37,049 bases of DNA from Nitrosomonas sp. (GTDB lineage Bacteria; Pseudomonadota; Gammaproteobacteria; Burkholderiales; Nitrosomonadaceae): NCBI GenBank assembly GCA_024281695.1, contig JAMXAE010000010.1, positions 1 through 37,049 of the forward strand, given 5' to 3'. Within the stretch, counting starts at the first letter, position 1. Every line of letters begins with the position of its first letter. Under the pieces are notes generated by a model, which was given only the letters and a program-made list of their open reading frames with translations, searched no databases and had not been told where the DNA came from. This document shows positions 16,994-26,046 of the stretch, piece after piece. The translations under genes were made by a program, and so were the position numbers.

Positions 16994-19069
16994 ATGAATT
17001 TCAGAATTGCAACCCGTTATCTGCACTGGCTAAAGGTACTGACGTTGGGTTTCATGGTATTAATAGCTATCTGGGGAGTTTTAGGTGTGTCTTCGCGGAT
17101 GTATGAATTTCGTGACGAGGATGCGCATCGTGGGGCGGTTGCAGTGGAGTTGGACAAATTTGGCGATAGAATCTCCCAAATAGCCTATCTTGCGCAAGGT
17201 TGGTCAGCATCTGATAGTCTATGGTTTTATAATACATCGCAAGGCTCTAATTTATTGCCTTATAGCTTTTTCTTGATGCTAGAACGACCCGATTCGCTCA
17301 ATTTGTTTCGCAGTGATGAAAATATCGATCGTTATGGTTATCTACCACAACGCCCAACCATCAGTAATCCCAATGGCTTACCCGTTGGGATGGTACGTGA
17401 CACATATCAAGGCAAAGAGTTTATGGGATTTACTTGCGCTGCCTGCCATACGACTCAGATCAATTATGCAGGTACGGGAATTCGTATTGACGGTGGTCCA
17501 GCGAATTCTGATATGGAGAACTTTATGATTGATTTGGCGGAGGCTCTTATTGCTACTTTAGAAACTCCAGATAAGCTGAATCGATTTATTGCCGGTGTAT
17601 TGAAACAGAGTAGCTATCAGAGCGCAAACGATGTGGTGGCGGATTTAAATAAATATGCACAACGCATCAAGACCTATAGCATCATTAATACGCCTAGGAG
17701 TACAAAACGTCGACTTACGCGTTATGGCTATGCGCGCCTAGATGCTTTTGGGCGTATTTACAATCGCGTACTTGAACATATTATGAATGCGCAGCAATTG
17801 CGCGAGTTGCTGGCTGAAACACTTTCACCGACTGAATTGGCAAATGTGATGGAAGGAATAGAATCTATCCTAAGTAGTCATGATCGTGATCACTTGATCG
17901 AACGAACCCAGAAATACCTAACTGATAAGCAAATCATTAGATTACGCAATAAGATCTACAATCCAGCTGATGCACCAGTGAGTTATCCTTTTCTATGGGA
18001 TATCCCTCAACATGATTATGTTCAGTGGAATGGACGGGTCGATAATAGCGGATTAGGTCCAATGGCGCGTAATGCTGGGCAGGTGATCGGTGTTTTTGGC
18101 ACACTGGATTGGCAGGAAAGAGATGGTTTTACGCTCTCATCAATGCTAGGTGGGCAAGGTTTTGGTGCCAAACATATTGACTTTCAGTCCTCAATTGATA
18201 TTCGAAATTTGCGTCGGGTGGAAAAACACCTGCGCAAATTAACATCGCCGCTATGGCCTGAACATGTTTTGCCCAAGATCGATAATGCACGGCTTGCCAA
18301 TGGTGAAGAACTATTTATTCAATATTGTTCAGCATGCCATGGCCAAATTAGGCGATTAGATCCTGACCGCCGTATCGTGGCTAAGATGATTTCGGTTTCC
18401 TCGGTAGGGACCGATTCTAAAATGGCGACAAACAGTATTGAGTTTCTCGGTTATAGCGGTATTTTGAGGAATCAATATGTCGGTGTCAGTACTGGGAACA
18501 TTTTATTGCAAAGTCAAGCACCAGCCGTTGCTTTATTGACATCTGCTACGCGCAATGTGGTCACAACGCCCGATAGAGATAAATGGTTTTTTCAACGCTG
18601 GATTGAGCGTTCGCTTGATTTTGCCTATACATTTTTTGATAATGAAGTTCAATCTTCGTTGAAAAATGGAAATTACACACCCGATACGACAGCTCGGCCT
18701 TTTGCCTCAATAATGGCTTACAAAGCCCGTCCACTGAATGGTATTTGGGCAACTGCACCTTATTTGCATAATGGTTCAGTCCCGACACTATACGATTTGC
18801 TTTTACCTAAAAGGCGGACGAGTGATCCGATTGAAGGCGAGTATCGACCAGACGAATTCATGGTGGGGTCACGTGAATTCGATCCAGAAAAAGTTGGTTT
18901 CAAATCGACTGGCTATGATGGTTTCTTGTTTCGTACCAGTATTTGGGGGAATGGCAATGGTGGCCATGAGTATGCTGCTGGTCGTACTCCGCAATTGGAC
19001 GGAACATTTTTGCCAGCTTTAACTAAGGAACAGCGCTTAGATCTGCTGGAATACCTTAAGTCCCTATAA
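16994..19069 (+). CDS. RoxA-like di-heme cytochrome c (peroxidase superfamily)
   Basis: 691 residues from the ATG at 16994. One N-terminal membrane segment (about 15-32) would anchor or export it to the periplasm. Two heme c sites are present: CAACH (residues 148-152) and CSACH (445-449). The MauG/RoxA hallmark GIWATAPYLHNGSVPTLYDL (583-602) lies near the C-terminus, and the length is close to rubber oxygenase RoxA (about 680) rather than to ordinary peroxidases (about 330). Family members are periplasmic; RoxA cleaves polyisoprene double bonds, most homologues are uncharacterised. A TTG start at 16976 in the same frame is possible; neither start has a convincing Shine-Dalgarno. Confidence 0.85.
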   Translation: MNFRIATRYLHWLKVLTLGFMVLIAIWGVLGVSSRMYEFRDEDAHRGAVAVELDKFGDRISQIAYLAQGWSASDSLWFYNTSQGSNLLPYSFFLMLERPDSLNLFRSDENIDRYGYLPQRPTISNPNGLPVGMVRDTYQGKEFMGFTCAACHTTQINYAGTGIRIDGGPANSDMENFMIDLAEALIATLETPDKLNRFIAGVLKQSSYQSANDVVADLNKYAQRIKTYSIINTPRSTKRRLTRYGYARLDAFGRIYNRVLEHIMNAQQLRELLAETLSPTELANVMEGIESILSSHDRDHLIERTQKYLTDKQIIRLRNKIYNPADAPVSYPFLWDIPQHDYVQWNGRVDNSGLGPMARNAGQVIGVFGTLDWQERDGFTLSSMLGGQGFGAKHIDFQSSIDIRNLRRVEKHLRKLTSPLWPEHVLPKIDNARLANGEELFIQYCSACHGQIRRLDPDRRIVAKMISVSSVGTDSKMATNSIEFLGYSGILRNQYVGVSTGNILLQSQAPAVALLTSATRNVVTTPDRDKWFFQRWIERSLDFAYTFFDNEVQSSLKNGNYTPDTTARPFASIMAYKARPLNGIWATAPYLHNGSVPTLYDLLLPKRRTSDPIEGEYRPDEFMVGSREFDPEKVGFKSTGYDGFLFRTSIWGNGNGGHEYAAGRTPQLDGTFLPALTKEQRLDLLEYLKSL

Positions 19070-19280
19070 GCGGTGTTATGGGGGAAGCGATATGGCTAAT
19101 GATTGAATCACTGTTAATTGGTGATCAGAATAGATTATATAACTTACTCAATATGTATCATTTCATCGGGTTTGTAGAGTGCTATTTTGCGCGGCTAAGG
19201 TTTGAAACAGATGGTGAGTTGTGAGATACTCGCCGCGTATGCTCAATTTGTTTATTAAATAGAGAGAGGAAATACCTAAA

Positions 19281-20267
19281 ATGACATACTCCGGATCTGA
19301 TCAAGCGGAGAAGGTTGCTCAGAGTGGTTTTCGTGTTTTGTATATCTGCTCTAGTGGTCGGAGCGGCTCCACTTTTACCGATATGTTTATGGGTGGACAT
19401 TCCCAAGTAGCTTCTTTGGGACAAATTAATGTCGTGGGCAAAGCCATCAGTGTTGATTCCAAATGTAGTTGCGGTAGCGAGTTGCGTGCTTGCGTGCAGT
19501 GGCGCAAAGTCTTCGATGCTATTCAATCATCCCATGGCATTGATATGACTAAAGATCCTTATGCGTTTAAGTTATGGGATGCTCTGGCTTTTCAATTGAT
19601 TGATCACCGGCGACAAACCTATACATATCGATTAGCTGTTGCCTTGCGTAAAGCTTGGATGGAAGGACGGGATCACTTGCCGCAGAGTCTACGAAAACAC
19701 TTTCCTATACCCCCTACATTGCTCGAAGCGTTGCATAATAAGATGGATTTATTTCGGATTATTTCGCGTTGTTGGGATAAAGTTGTCATCGTAGATTCAT
19801 CTAAGAATGTTCGTGAAGCAGTTGAATTACATCAACGCTGGCCCGATCTGGTTAAGGTAGTTCAGCTAACTCGCGATGGAAGAGGTGTTTATCTTTCACG
19901 CCGCTCTAGCGGCTTCAGTCAATCCGAGAGCGCGGAAGCGTGGGTAAGCTATTACCGCCGTGCGTTGCCCTTGCTGGAAAACTATATTGCTCCAGGCAGT
20001 TTACACAAAATAAGATATGAAGATCTTGCATCTGATCCCGAGAAAACCGGTCGTGTTCTGTGCGATTTTATCGGTATTTCTTTCGAACCGGAAATGCTTG
20101 ATTTATCCCGATCAACGAGGCATCTTGTTGGCGGAAATACCACAAGATTTGCTCCTGGGAAAGGAATAAAACTTGACGAGCGTTGGCGGACCGAATTGCA
20201 GGGAGAAGAATTGAATTTCTTCAATCGTGTCGGTGGTGAATTGAACCATCGCTTAGGCTATCGTTAG
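19281..20267 (+). CDS. Sulfotransferase 1 (PAPS-dependent, carbohydrate type)
   Basis: 328 residues without signal peptide, so cytoplasmic. The 5'-phosphosulfate-binding loop SSGRSGSTF is at 24-32, and the 3'-phosphate site VVQLTRDGRGVYLSRRSSG is at about 193-211. A Cys-rich strip SKCSCGSELRAC (60-71) is a subgroup feature that may bind metal or form disulfides. It would move sulfate from PAPS to a sugar acceptor before export. Shine-Dalgarno GAGAGAGGAAA precedes the ATG. It opens the plus-strand polysaccharide locus, 211 bp after the cytochrome gene. Confidence 0.88.
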   Translation: MTYSGSDQAEKVAQSGFRVLYICSSGRSGSTFTDMFMGGHSQVASLGQINVVGKAISVDSKCSCGSELRACVQWRKVFDAIQSSHGIDMTKDPYAFKLWDALAFQLIDHRRQTYTYRLAVALRKAWMEGRDHLPQSLRKHFPIPPTLLEALHNKMDLFRIISRCWDKVVIVDSSKNVREAVELHQRWPDLVKVVQLTRDGRGVYLSRRSSGFSQSESAEAWVSYYRRALPLLENYIAPGSLHKIRYEDLASDPEKTGRVLCDFIGISFEPEMLDLSRSTRHLVGGNTTRFAPGKGIKLDERWRTELQGEELNFFNRVGGELNHRLGYR

Positions 20268-20455
20268 ACAGATATGCCTGAAGTGATTGAGCGTAACTGA
20301 AAATTGCTCTTATTCCGAAAGTATGTTTGTTTTTCCATATGTACTGATCACAATCGGATGTAGTGCCAATCTATTTTAAGTACTAACAATATTAATTACG
20401 CTCAAGTTGTCCTTCGTCTTTTTATAAAAATTAGGCAGTTTGTTGAGAGAATATT

Positions 20456-21520
20456 ATGTCGACTAAACAAGTACTGGTGCTTGGTACAGCTGCTCGGGGC
20501 GGTATTTTGTCGGTTATTGAAGCATATGAGTCTGCTGGATTTTATTCGTCGGGGCGTGCATGTTTTATCCCTACGCATATTGAAGGTAGTCTGTTTGCCA
20601 GACTGATTACTGCACTCAAAGCTTATTGGAGGGTTGCAGCTTATTTGCTGTTGCATCGGGTTGCCTTGTTGCATTTACATATGTCCATGCGTGGTAGTTT
20701 CTGGCGAAAATTCATATTTCTGAATATGGCACGTCTGGTGCGTGTGCCAGTTATCATTCATTTGCATGGTTCTGAGTTTGCTACATTCTATAATGGTAGC
20801 TCGACCTGGGTGCAACGGGCTGTGCGATACCTTTTCAAGAAAGCAAATGGTGTTGTGGTGTTATCGGCATCGTGGAAAGATTTTATCGGTACACTTACTC
20901 AGAATAAGGTCACCATCATCGGTAATTTTGTGCCGGATCGTTTTGACGTTGCACGTGCATTGAAGACGCGCAATCATCGACATATCCTTTTTTTGGGTCA
21001 GTTTGGTCCACGTAAGGGTATTTACGATTTATTACCTGCGTTTGCGGATGTTTACGAACAGATCCCTGATGTCATGTTGTTTTGTGGAGGTAATGGAGAA
21101 GTTGATAAGGTACGAGCAATTGTCCAGACATTGGGGTTAGAAGAATCGATCAAGGTATATGACTGGGTAAGTGGTGATGAAAAAGCTGCTTTGATGCATG
21201 AATGCAGTATTTTCGTACTGCCGTCTTATAACGAGGGTCTGCCAATGGCTATCATAGAAGCGATGTCGTTTTCAATGACAGTGGTTTCTACAACGGTGGG
21301 AGGTATTCCGGAATTGGTGGATGCTTCGAATGGTGTGCTTGTTACACCCGGTGATCGTGCGGCGCTTGTTGCGGCTTTGATTGAATTGCTATCAAATGAT
21401 AACGCAGTACAGATAAAGATGGGAACGGCGTCACGTATGCGTTATGAGCAGACTTTTTCTCCACGTGCGTGTATGGCGGATATGCGCGCATTATATCAAT
21501 CACTAGGGGTAGCGCCGTGA
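20456..21520 (+). CDS. Glycosyltransferase family 4 (first)
   Basis: 354 residues, GT-B fold. The N-terminal half has acceptor-side features (LLHLHMSMRGSFWRK, IIHLHGSEF), the C-terminal half the nucleotide-sugar domain (ILFLGQFGPRKGIYDLL) and the family EX7E motif (E260 to E268, in NEGLPMAIIEAMSF). It should add a sugar from an activated donor with retention of configuration during repeat-unit assembly on the cytoplasmic face. Its stop overlaps the GTG start of the next gene (GTGA), so translation of the two is coupled. Confidence 0.9.
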   Translation: MSTKQVLVLGTAARGGILSVIEAYESAGFYSSGRACFIPTHIEGSLFARLITALKAYWRVAAYLLLHRVALLHLHMSMRGSFWRKFIFLNMARLVRVPVIIHLHGSEFATFYNGSSTWVQRAVRYLFKKANGVVVLSASWKDFIGTLTQNKVTIIGNFVPDRFDVARALKTRNHRHILFLGQFGPRKGIYDLLPAFADVYEQIPDVMLFCGGNGEVDKVRAIVQTLGLEESIKVYDWVSGDEKAALMHECSIFVLPSYNEGLPMAIIEAMSFSMTVVSTTVGGIPELVDASNGVLVTPGDRAALVAALIELLSNDNAVQIKMGTASRMRYEQTFSPRACMADMRALYQSLGVAP

Positions 21521-21969
21521 AACAAAAGAAACTATTGGCTGTGGCTTCTGCGGGTGGTCATTGGGTTCAGTTGAATAGAATGTTCCCTGCATTCGAGGGG
21601 CATCGTCTGCACTGGATCAGCACAGTACCTGGATTAGCAGCTAAAATACAACATGGTACCTTTACTGCTGTGCGTGATGCTAGCATGTGGGATAAACCAG
21701 GATTACTGATCATGGCGTTTCAGGTTGCTTGGTGTGTACTAATTTTTCGGCCGGACGTGATAGTTACTACTGGTGCTGCGCCAGGATTCTTTGCTATTTT
21801 ATTCGGACGGTTACTGGGTGCTAAAACGATTTGGATTGACAGTGTGGCTAATGCAGAAGAGCTTTCTCTGGCAGGGCACAAAGCTAAAAGATGGGCATCG
21901 CATTGGCTGACACAATGGCCCGAGTTAGCTCGCGAAGAAGGACCGCATTACATAGGATCAGTATTGTGA
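21517..21969 (+). CDS. pssD: PssD/Cps14F-family (Alg14-like) glycosyltransferase subunit
   Basis: 150 residues. The start LLAVASAGGHWVQLNRM and DVIVTTGAAPGFFAILFGRL are typical of PssD/Cps14F/Alg14, the membrane-associated partner that brings the catalytic PssE/Alg13-like subunit to the lipid-linked acceptor. The GTG at 21517 (preceded by AGGGG) is chosen because it overlaps the upstream stop and aligns with the family start; the frame remains open upstream but that part belongs to the previous gene. In the known Rhizobium pair, PssD and PssE together act as a beta-1,4-glucuronosyltransferase, which would suit the UDP-glucuronate supply here, but the donor cannot be read from sequence. Confidence 0.85.
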   Translation: MKQKKLLAVASAGGHWVQLNRMFPAFEGHRLHWISTVPGLAAKIQHGTFTAVRDASMWDKPGLLIMAFQVAWCVLIFRPDVIVTTGAAPGFFAILFGRLLGAKTIWIDSVANAEELSLAGHKAKRWASHWLTQWPELAREEGPHYIGSVL

Positions 21970-22463
21970 TTTTCGTGACGGTAGGAACTCAGTTGGCGTT
22001 TGACCGTATGGTTGGTGCAGTGGATGGATGGGCCGCTATCACTGGTAACGAAGTTTTCGCTCAGGTAGGCCCAACAGACAAAAAATTTGATCACATTCAG
22101 CAAAGTGCATTTCTCGAGCCAATGGATTTTGATCACTACTTCAGCGCGGCAAGTCTCGTCATCGCGCATGCCGGAATGGGTTCTATATTGACGGCGCTGT
22201 CCTACGGCAAGCCCATCATTATCATGCCGCGCAAAGCTAGCCTAAATGAGCATCGCAATGAACATCAATTAGCTACAGCGAGACGTTTTGCTATATACAA
22301 TGGTGTTAGTGTGGCTTGGGACGAGAACGAATTGACGACATTGCTTCATCGGATAGATAAAACTACTTTGGAGCAAAGCCTGGTTCAAATATCCGACACA
22401 GCACCTGAACCATTTATTCAAAAATTGCGAGAATTAATTAATGACTCTGAGAATGCAACATAA
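21966..22463 (+). CDS. pssE: PssE/Cps14G-family (Alg13-like) glycosyltransferase catalytic subunit
   Basis: 165 residues starting at a GTG that overlaps the pssD stop by four bases. It is the C-terminal half of a GT28-type enzyme: IFVTVGTQLAFDRMV at the start, then VIAHAGMGSILTALSYGKPI and IIMPRKASLNEHRNEHQ, which form the UDP-sugar-binding site. It works only with PssD; coupled translation of the adjacent pair fits a 1:1 complex. Upstream in-frame codons within pssD are not part of the family and are excluded. Confidence 0.87.
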   Translation: MIFVTVGTQLAFDRMVGAVDGWAAITGNEVFAQVGPTDKKFDHIQQSAFLEPMDFDHYFSAASLVIAHAGMGSILTALSYGKPIIIMPRKASLNEHRNEHQLATARRFAIYNGVSVAWDENELTTLLHRIDKTTLEQSLVQISDTAPEPFIQKLRELINDSENAT

Positions 22464-22891
22464 AACCCATCTATTAATAATCGTGAACATACTCAGGTAT
22501 TTCATGTGGATAATAAACCGTAAATAATCTTTAGCTGAGCTTATCACGACTTTGAACTGCCTAAACCGGAACTATTACTATTTGTATCTATCGTGCTGCA
22601 CCCTCTCAAAGGTGCACAAACAACGCTAATAAAGTCACAGGTAAGCGCAATCCTCGCAGAAATCACAAATTGAATGTATTCTAATGACGGAGTTTGGGAA
22701 AATTGCTTGCTTGACATATAACTTTCACTAATGCGTATATGTGCTAAACATTTTCTCTGTTCATATATAATCGGTGTATTGCAGCTGATTCCTCCAGTTG
22801 AGGATATTGGTGAATGGGTTATGAATATTTATTCGTTTGTATGGGATAAGTAGCAAGGCATGTTTGATATTTAATTAATGTGAGGGGAAAT
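22464..22891. other. Spacer with candidate promoter for the lipoprotein gene
   Basis: A weak hairpin TGCACC / GGTGCA (22597-22616) could end the pssDE transcript. Downstream are two overlapping promoter-like signals. One is TTGACA at 22711-22716 with TATATG 19 bases on. The other is GGG-N10-GCT at 22694-22709 with a perfect TTGCT -12 element but a weak -24 element, a possible sigma-54 site. Neither is proven. Confidence 0.35.
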
Positions 22892-23971
22892 ATGCTGCAA
22901 CTTTCTAGTCTTTTAATGATAATTCTGCTTATCGTCTCATGCTCCCCAATAATGCATCATACTGTTGCATCAGCTAAAAATCTTTCATCATCGGCATGGT
23001 TTTCTCCTTGCTCTGATGGATCAACAGCAAAATTTCAGACCGGATTCGAAGGGCAGTCCCAGGTTATATCTAAACCAACTAGTCAACGGGCAAGGTTTGC
23101 AGGGTCGGCTGGCATTGATACTTGTGAAAAAAAGAACCAAAATCTATCGACTCAAGGGCCTGTCTTTGGGAGAGCGGATATTCAGTTCGAGGGAGGAACT
23201 TCAGAAGATCGCAAAGCGCAGGTCATCTCAGATCCCAACAAATCAGGCAATAATGTTCTCCATTTTTGGTTGCAAAAACCCAATGTAATGGGCAATGATC
23301 GACAGCCACTCAAAGGCCGTGTGCAAATGAATCTGTATGACAATAAAAATGTCAAACAGGTAAAAATGACCGTGCGTATGTATCTCCACCCTGATTTTAA
23401 TTATCTTCGTTCTTACTCTGATAAGATGGATTGGTTGACTATTTCAGAATGGTGGAATAACGCTGGATGGACCCACGAGTCATTTCCTTTTCGTATTAGT
23501 GTTAATATCGTCAAAGAAAATCCAGGAAAATCTTCTCCGCTTGTGTTTGCGGTTCATGCGCAAACATCCAGTTCAAATAAAAGCGCAAACACGAAGAAAA
23601 AGCGTTGGGATCGCGAAAAAGTCTGGGAGAAAATTAACAGGGATTTTGCTATTCCAATCGGCCAATGGGTGACTCTGGAATATGGCTTTGTTGAAGGCGA
23701 TAGTCAAAATGGACGCTTTTTTCTGGCAGCAACTGCTGAAGGTGGAAAGAGAACCGTCATATTCGATATCAAAGGTTATACATACCATCCAGATGATCCG
23801 AATCCGGATGGGCTTTCGCACCTTAATCCATTAAAACTCTACACATCGAGTCAAGTAATTGAATATGTTCGTTCACAGGGTGGAGCGCTGCAGATTCTGT
23901 GGGATGACTTGCAACTGACAGCTTGCTCAGCGAGTGAGAGCGTTAAAGACGGTGCCTGTGCAATCAGGTGA
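22892..23971 (+). CDS. Secreted lipoprotein with lectin/polysaccharide-lyase-like (jelly-roll) domain
   Basis: 359 residues. The first 17 form a lipoprotein signal (SLLMIILLIVSC, Cys17). The rest is beta-rich, with aromatic patches resembling jelly-roll polysaccharide lyases or carbohydrate-binding proteins: MTVRMYLHPDF, MDWLTISEWWNNAGWTHESF, PIGQWVTLEYGFVEGD, GALQILWDDLQLTAC. I cannot identify catalytic residues with confidence, so lyase, binding protein and assembly factor all remain possible. The GAGGGGAAAT Shine-Dalgarno directly before the ATG at 22892 favours it over the GTG at 22880. Its place between pssE and ugd suggests it handles the exported polymer at the cell surface. Confidence 0.7.
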   Translation: MLQLSSLLMIILLIVSCSPIMHHTVASAKNLSSSAWFSPCSDGSTAKFQTGFEGQSQVISKPTSQRARFAGSAGIDTCEKKNQNLSTQGPVFGRADIQFEGGTSEDRKAQVISDPNKSGNNVLHFWLQKPNVMGNDRQPLKGRVQMNLYDNKNVKQVKMTVRMYLHPDFNYLRSYSDKMDWLTISEWWNNAGWTHESFPFRISVNIVKENPGKSSPLVFAVHAQTSSSNKSANTKKKRWDREKVWEKINRDFAIPIGQWVTLEYGFVEGDSQNGRFFLAATAEGGKRTVIFDIKGYTYHPDDPNPDGLSHLNPLKLYTSSQVIEYVRSQGGALQILWDDLQLTACSASESVKDGACAIR

Positions 23972-24509
23972 TTAGCATAGGGATTCGAGTTATTTGAAAC
24001 TGGGTTGCGTTTGATAATCTTAAGAATCTTTTTTACAGATACGGGTTAATAGTATTCGATTGGAAAATAGGTATGTGATGCTGGTGGATAAGTGTATAAA
24101 AAGTAACAAGTTTGATTGTGATATTGAGTGATTTCTCCTAAAACCAGTTAACTGCTCGAATGAGTATTGAACAAAGTGATGTCTATAGATTTCTTAATAA
24201 GTGACGTTTTATCCACTGGGTGAATCAACTGTAAGATGGGGTATACGACTCGGAATGTACCATATCAATTTCCTTTATTGAAAACATTATTGCGATCTCT
24301 CATATTGTGCTTTGTCCCGTCTTTCCTGAATTATTACACGTTACCTTACCTGGTTGTAATTTATAAGCTTATGTATAGGGGGAATCTTGATATTTAAGAA
24401 TCTCCCTAATTGATAATGAGCGACTTAGTTAACTGGTTGATATCTAAATGTATGGAAGAAATCTACTTTATAAGTAATTCAATTAGCAACGATCTGAGGA
24501 GAATATGAG
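23972..24509. other. AT-rich spacer without gene
   Basis: About 540 bp between the lipoprotein gene and ugd. No protein-like frame, repeat or riboswitch is seen. Shine-Dalgarno GAGGAG lies at its right end before ugd. No convincing promoter hexamers were found. Confidence 0.4.
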
Positions 24510-25682
24510 ATGAAAATCGCTGTTGCTGGCACAGGCTATGTTGGCCTCTCCAATGCCATCTTGCTTGCGCAACAAAATGAGGTAATTGCGCTTGATATCA
24601 TTCCCGAAAGAATCGAAATGCTCAATCGCAAGGTTTCTCCTATTGTTGACGCCGAGATAGAAGAATACTTAGCCCAGCGGTCACTTAATTTTTGTGCCAC
24701 ATTGGACAAACATGAAGCCTATACTGGGGCTGATTTTGTTGTCATTGCTACACCGACCGATTACGATGCTGACACTAATTATTTCAATACTCGTTCGGTC
24801 GAAGCAGTCGTCCGCGATGTCATAGCAATCAACCCGGCAGCTGTTATGATTCTGAAATCGACAGTGCCAGTGGGTTATACCGTTAGGTTAAAATCTCAGT
24901 TTAATTGCGAGAATCTGATTTTCTCACCAGAGTTTTTGCGTGAGGGCAAAGCTCTCTACGATAACTTATATCCCTCGCGTATTATCATAGGTGAGCGCTC
25001 AGCTCGCGCAGAAATCTTCGTTAACCTGATCAAGCAAGGTGCGATTAAGCAGGATATTCCAGTATTGTTTACTGATCCTACTGAAGCCGAAGCTATTAAG
25101 CTTTTCTCAAATACTTACCTAGCTATGCGAGTGGCTTACTTTAATGAACTGGATACCTATGCCGCCACGCATGGCTTGGATACTAAGCAGATTATCCGGG
25201 GAGTCGGTCTTGATCCACGTATTGGCGATCATTATAACAATCCTTCGTTTGGTTATGGCGGCTATTGTCTGCCCAAGGATACTAAACAATTACTTGCTAA
25301 TTATTCGGATGTACCGCAGAACCTGATACGTGCTATCGTCGATTCGAATTCTACGCGTAAGGATTTCGTCGCCGACAGTATTATCAAGCGCAAACCTAGG
25401 CCGAATGTAGTTGGTATCCATCGCTTAATGATGAAGAGTGGCTCGGATAATTTTCGTGCTTCCAGCGTACAAGGTATCATGAAGCGCATCAAAGCCAAAG
25501 GCATTGAGGTCATTGTTTATGAACCTGTACTGACTGAATCAGAGTTTTTCCATTCCAAAGTTGTAAACGACTTGGCGGAGTTTAAGCGGCGATCCGATGT
25601 GATTGTTGCCAATCGCATTACTGACGATCTTCGTGATGTAGTCGATAAAGTTTATAGCCGTGACTTATTTGGTAAGGATTGA
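24510..25682 (+). CDS. ugd: UDP-glucose 6-dehydrogenase
   Basis: 390 residues, like the short bacterial Ugd type (about 388). The Rossmann NAD site is [16 protein letters not shown] (5-20). Further hallmarks are KSTVPVG (116-122), [20 protein letters not shown] (139-158), [20 protein letters not shown] with Lys197, and the catalytic Cys253 in [14 protein letters not shown]. The enzyme oxidises UDP-glucose twice to UDP-glucuronate in the cytoplasm, supplying acidic sugar for capsule or EPS. The second ATG after the Shine-Dalgarno (24510) is the start, because the one just upstream meets TGA after two codons. Its presence is the main evidence that the polymer contains uronic acid or a derivative. 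Confidence 0.95.
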   Translation: MKIAVAGTGYVGLSNAILLAQQNEVIALDIIPERIEMLNRKVSPIVDAEIEEYLAQRSLNFCATLDKHEAYTGADFVVIATPTDYDADTNYFNTRSVEAVVRDVIAINPAAVMILKSTVPVGYTVRLKSQFNCENLIFSPEFLREGKALYDNLYPSRIIIGERSARAEIFVNLIKQGAIKQDIPVLFTDPTEAEAIKLFSNTYLAMRVAYFNELDTYAATHGLDTKQIIRGVGLDPRIGDHYNNPSFGYGGYCLPKDTKQLLANYSDVPQNLIRAIVDSNSTRKDFVADSIIKRKPRPNVVGIHRLMMKSGSDNFRASSVQGIMKRIKAKGIEVIVYEPVLTESEFFHSKVVNDLAEFKRRSDVIVANRITDDLRDVVDKVYSRDLFGKD

Positions 25683-26046
25683 GATCATCGGAAGTTCATT
25701 TATGATATTGTTTATATTAATCTAAGTGTATAATTTATATGCCAATAAAGATTAACTTAAGTTATGATTGCTACCAGTGTTTTGAATGATTAAGTGTTTA
25801 TTGGGTATCAAATTTATTAGAAAGTAGTTTAGATCTGGAAATAGAGATTATTTGGGTTAGTTTTGTCGAATACATACTGTAGTGAAAATTGAGCTATTAC
25901 AACTGTTAGCGACACTCTAATCGTACCGGAGAGTTTTATTGATGAAAGAAGAAGTGTGATTTTTATTTGCCGGATATATAAATAGAGATGCAAACCTTAG
26001 AGCTAAATAGATTGACGACTTGTTACGAATTGGGAGAGGAGTTACG
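25683..26046. other. AT-rich spacer without gene
   Basis: About 360 bp between ugd and the second GT4 gene. I see no coding frame, stable hairpin or riboswitch. GGGAGAGGAG just before 26047 is the Shine-Dalgarno of the next gene. Confidence 0.4.

Noticed and set aside
16659-16997. 112-codon plus-strand open frame before the RoxA-like gene
   Set aside because: No Shine-Dalgarno, no protein-like composition or motif, and it overlaps the start of the cytochrome gene in another frame.
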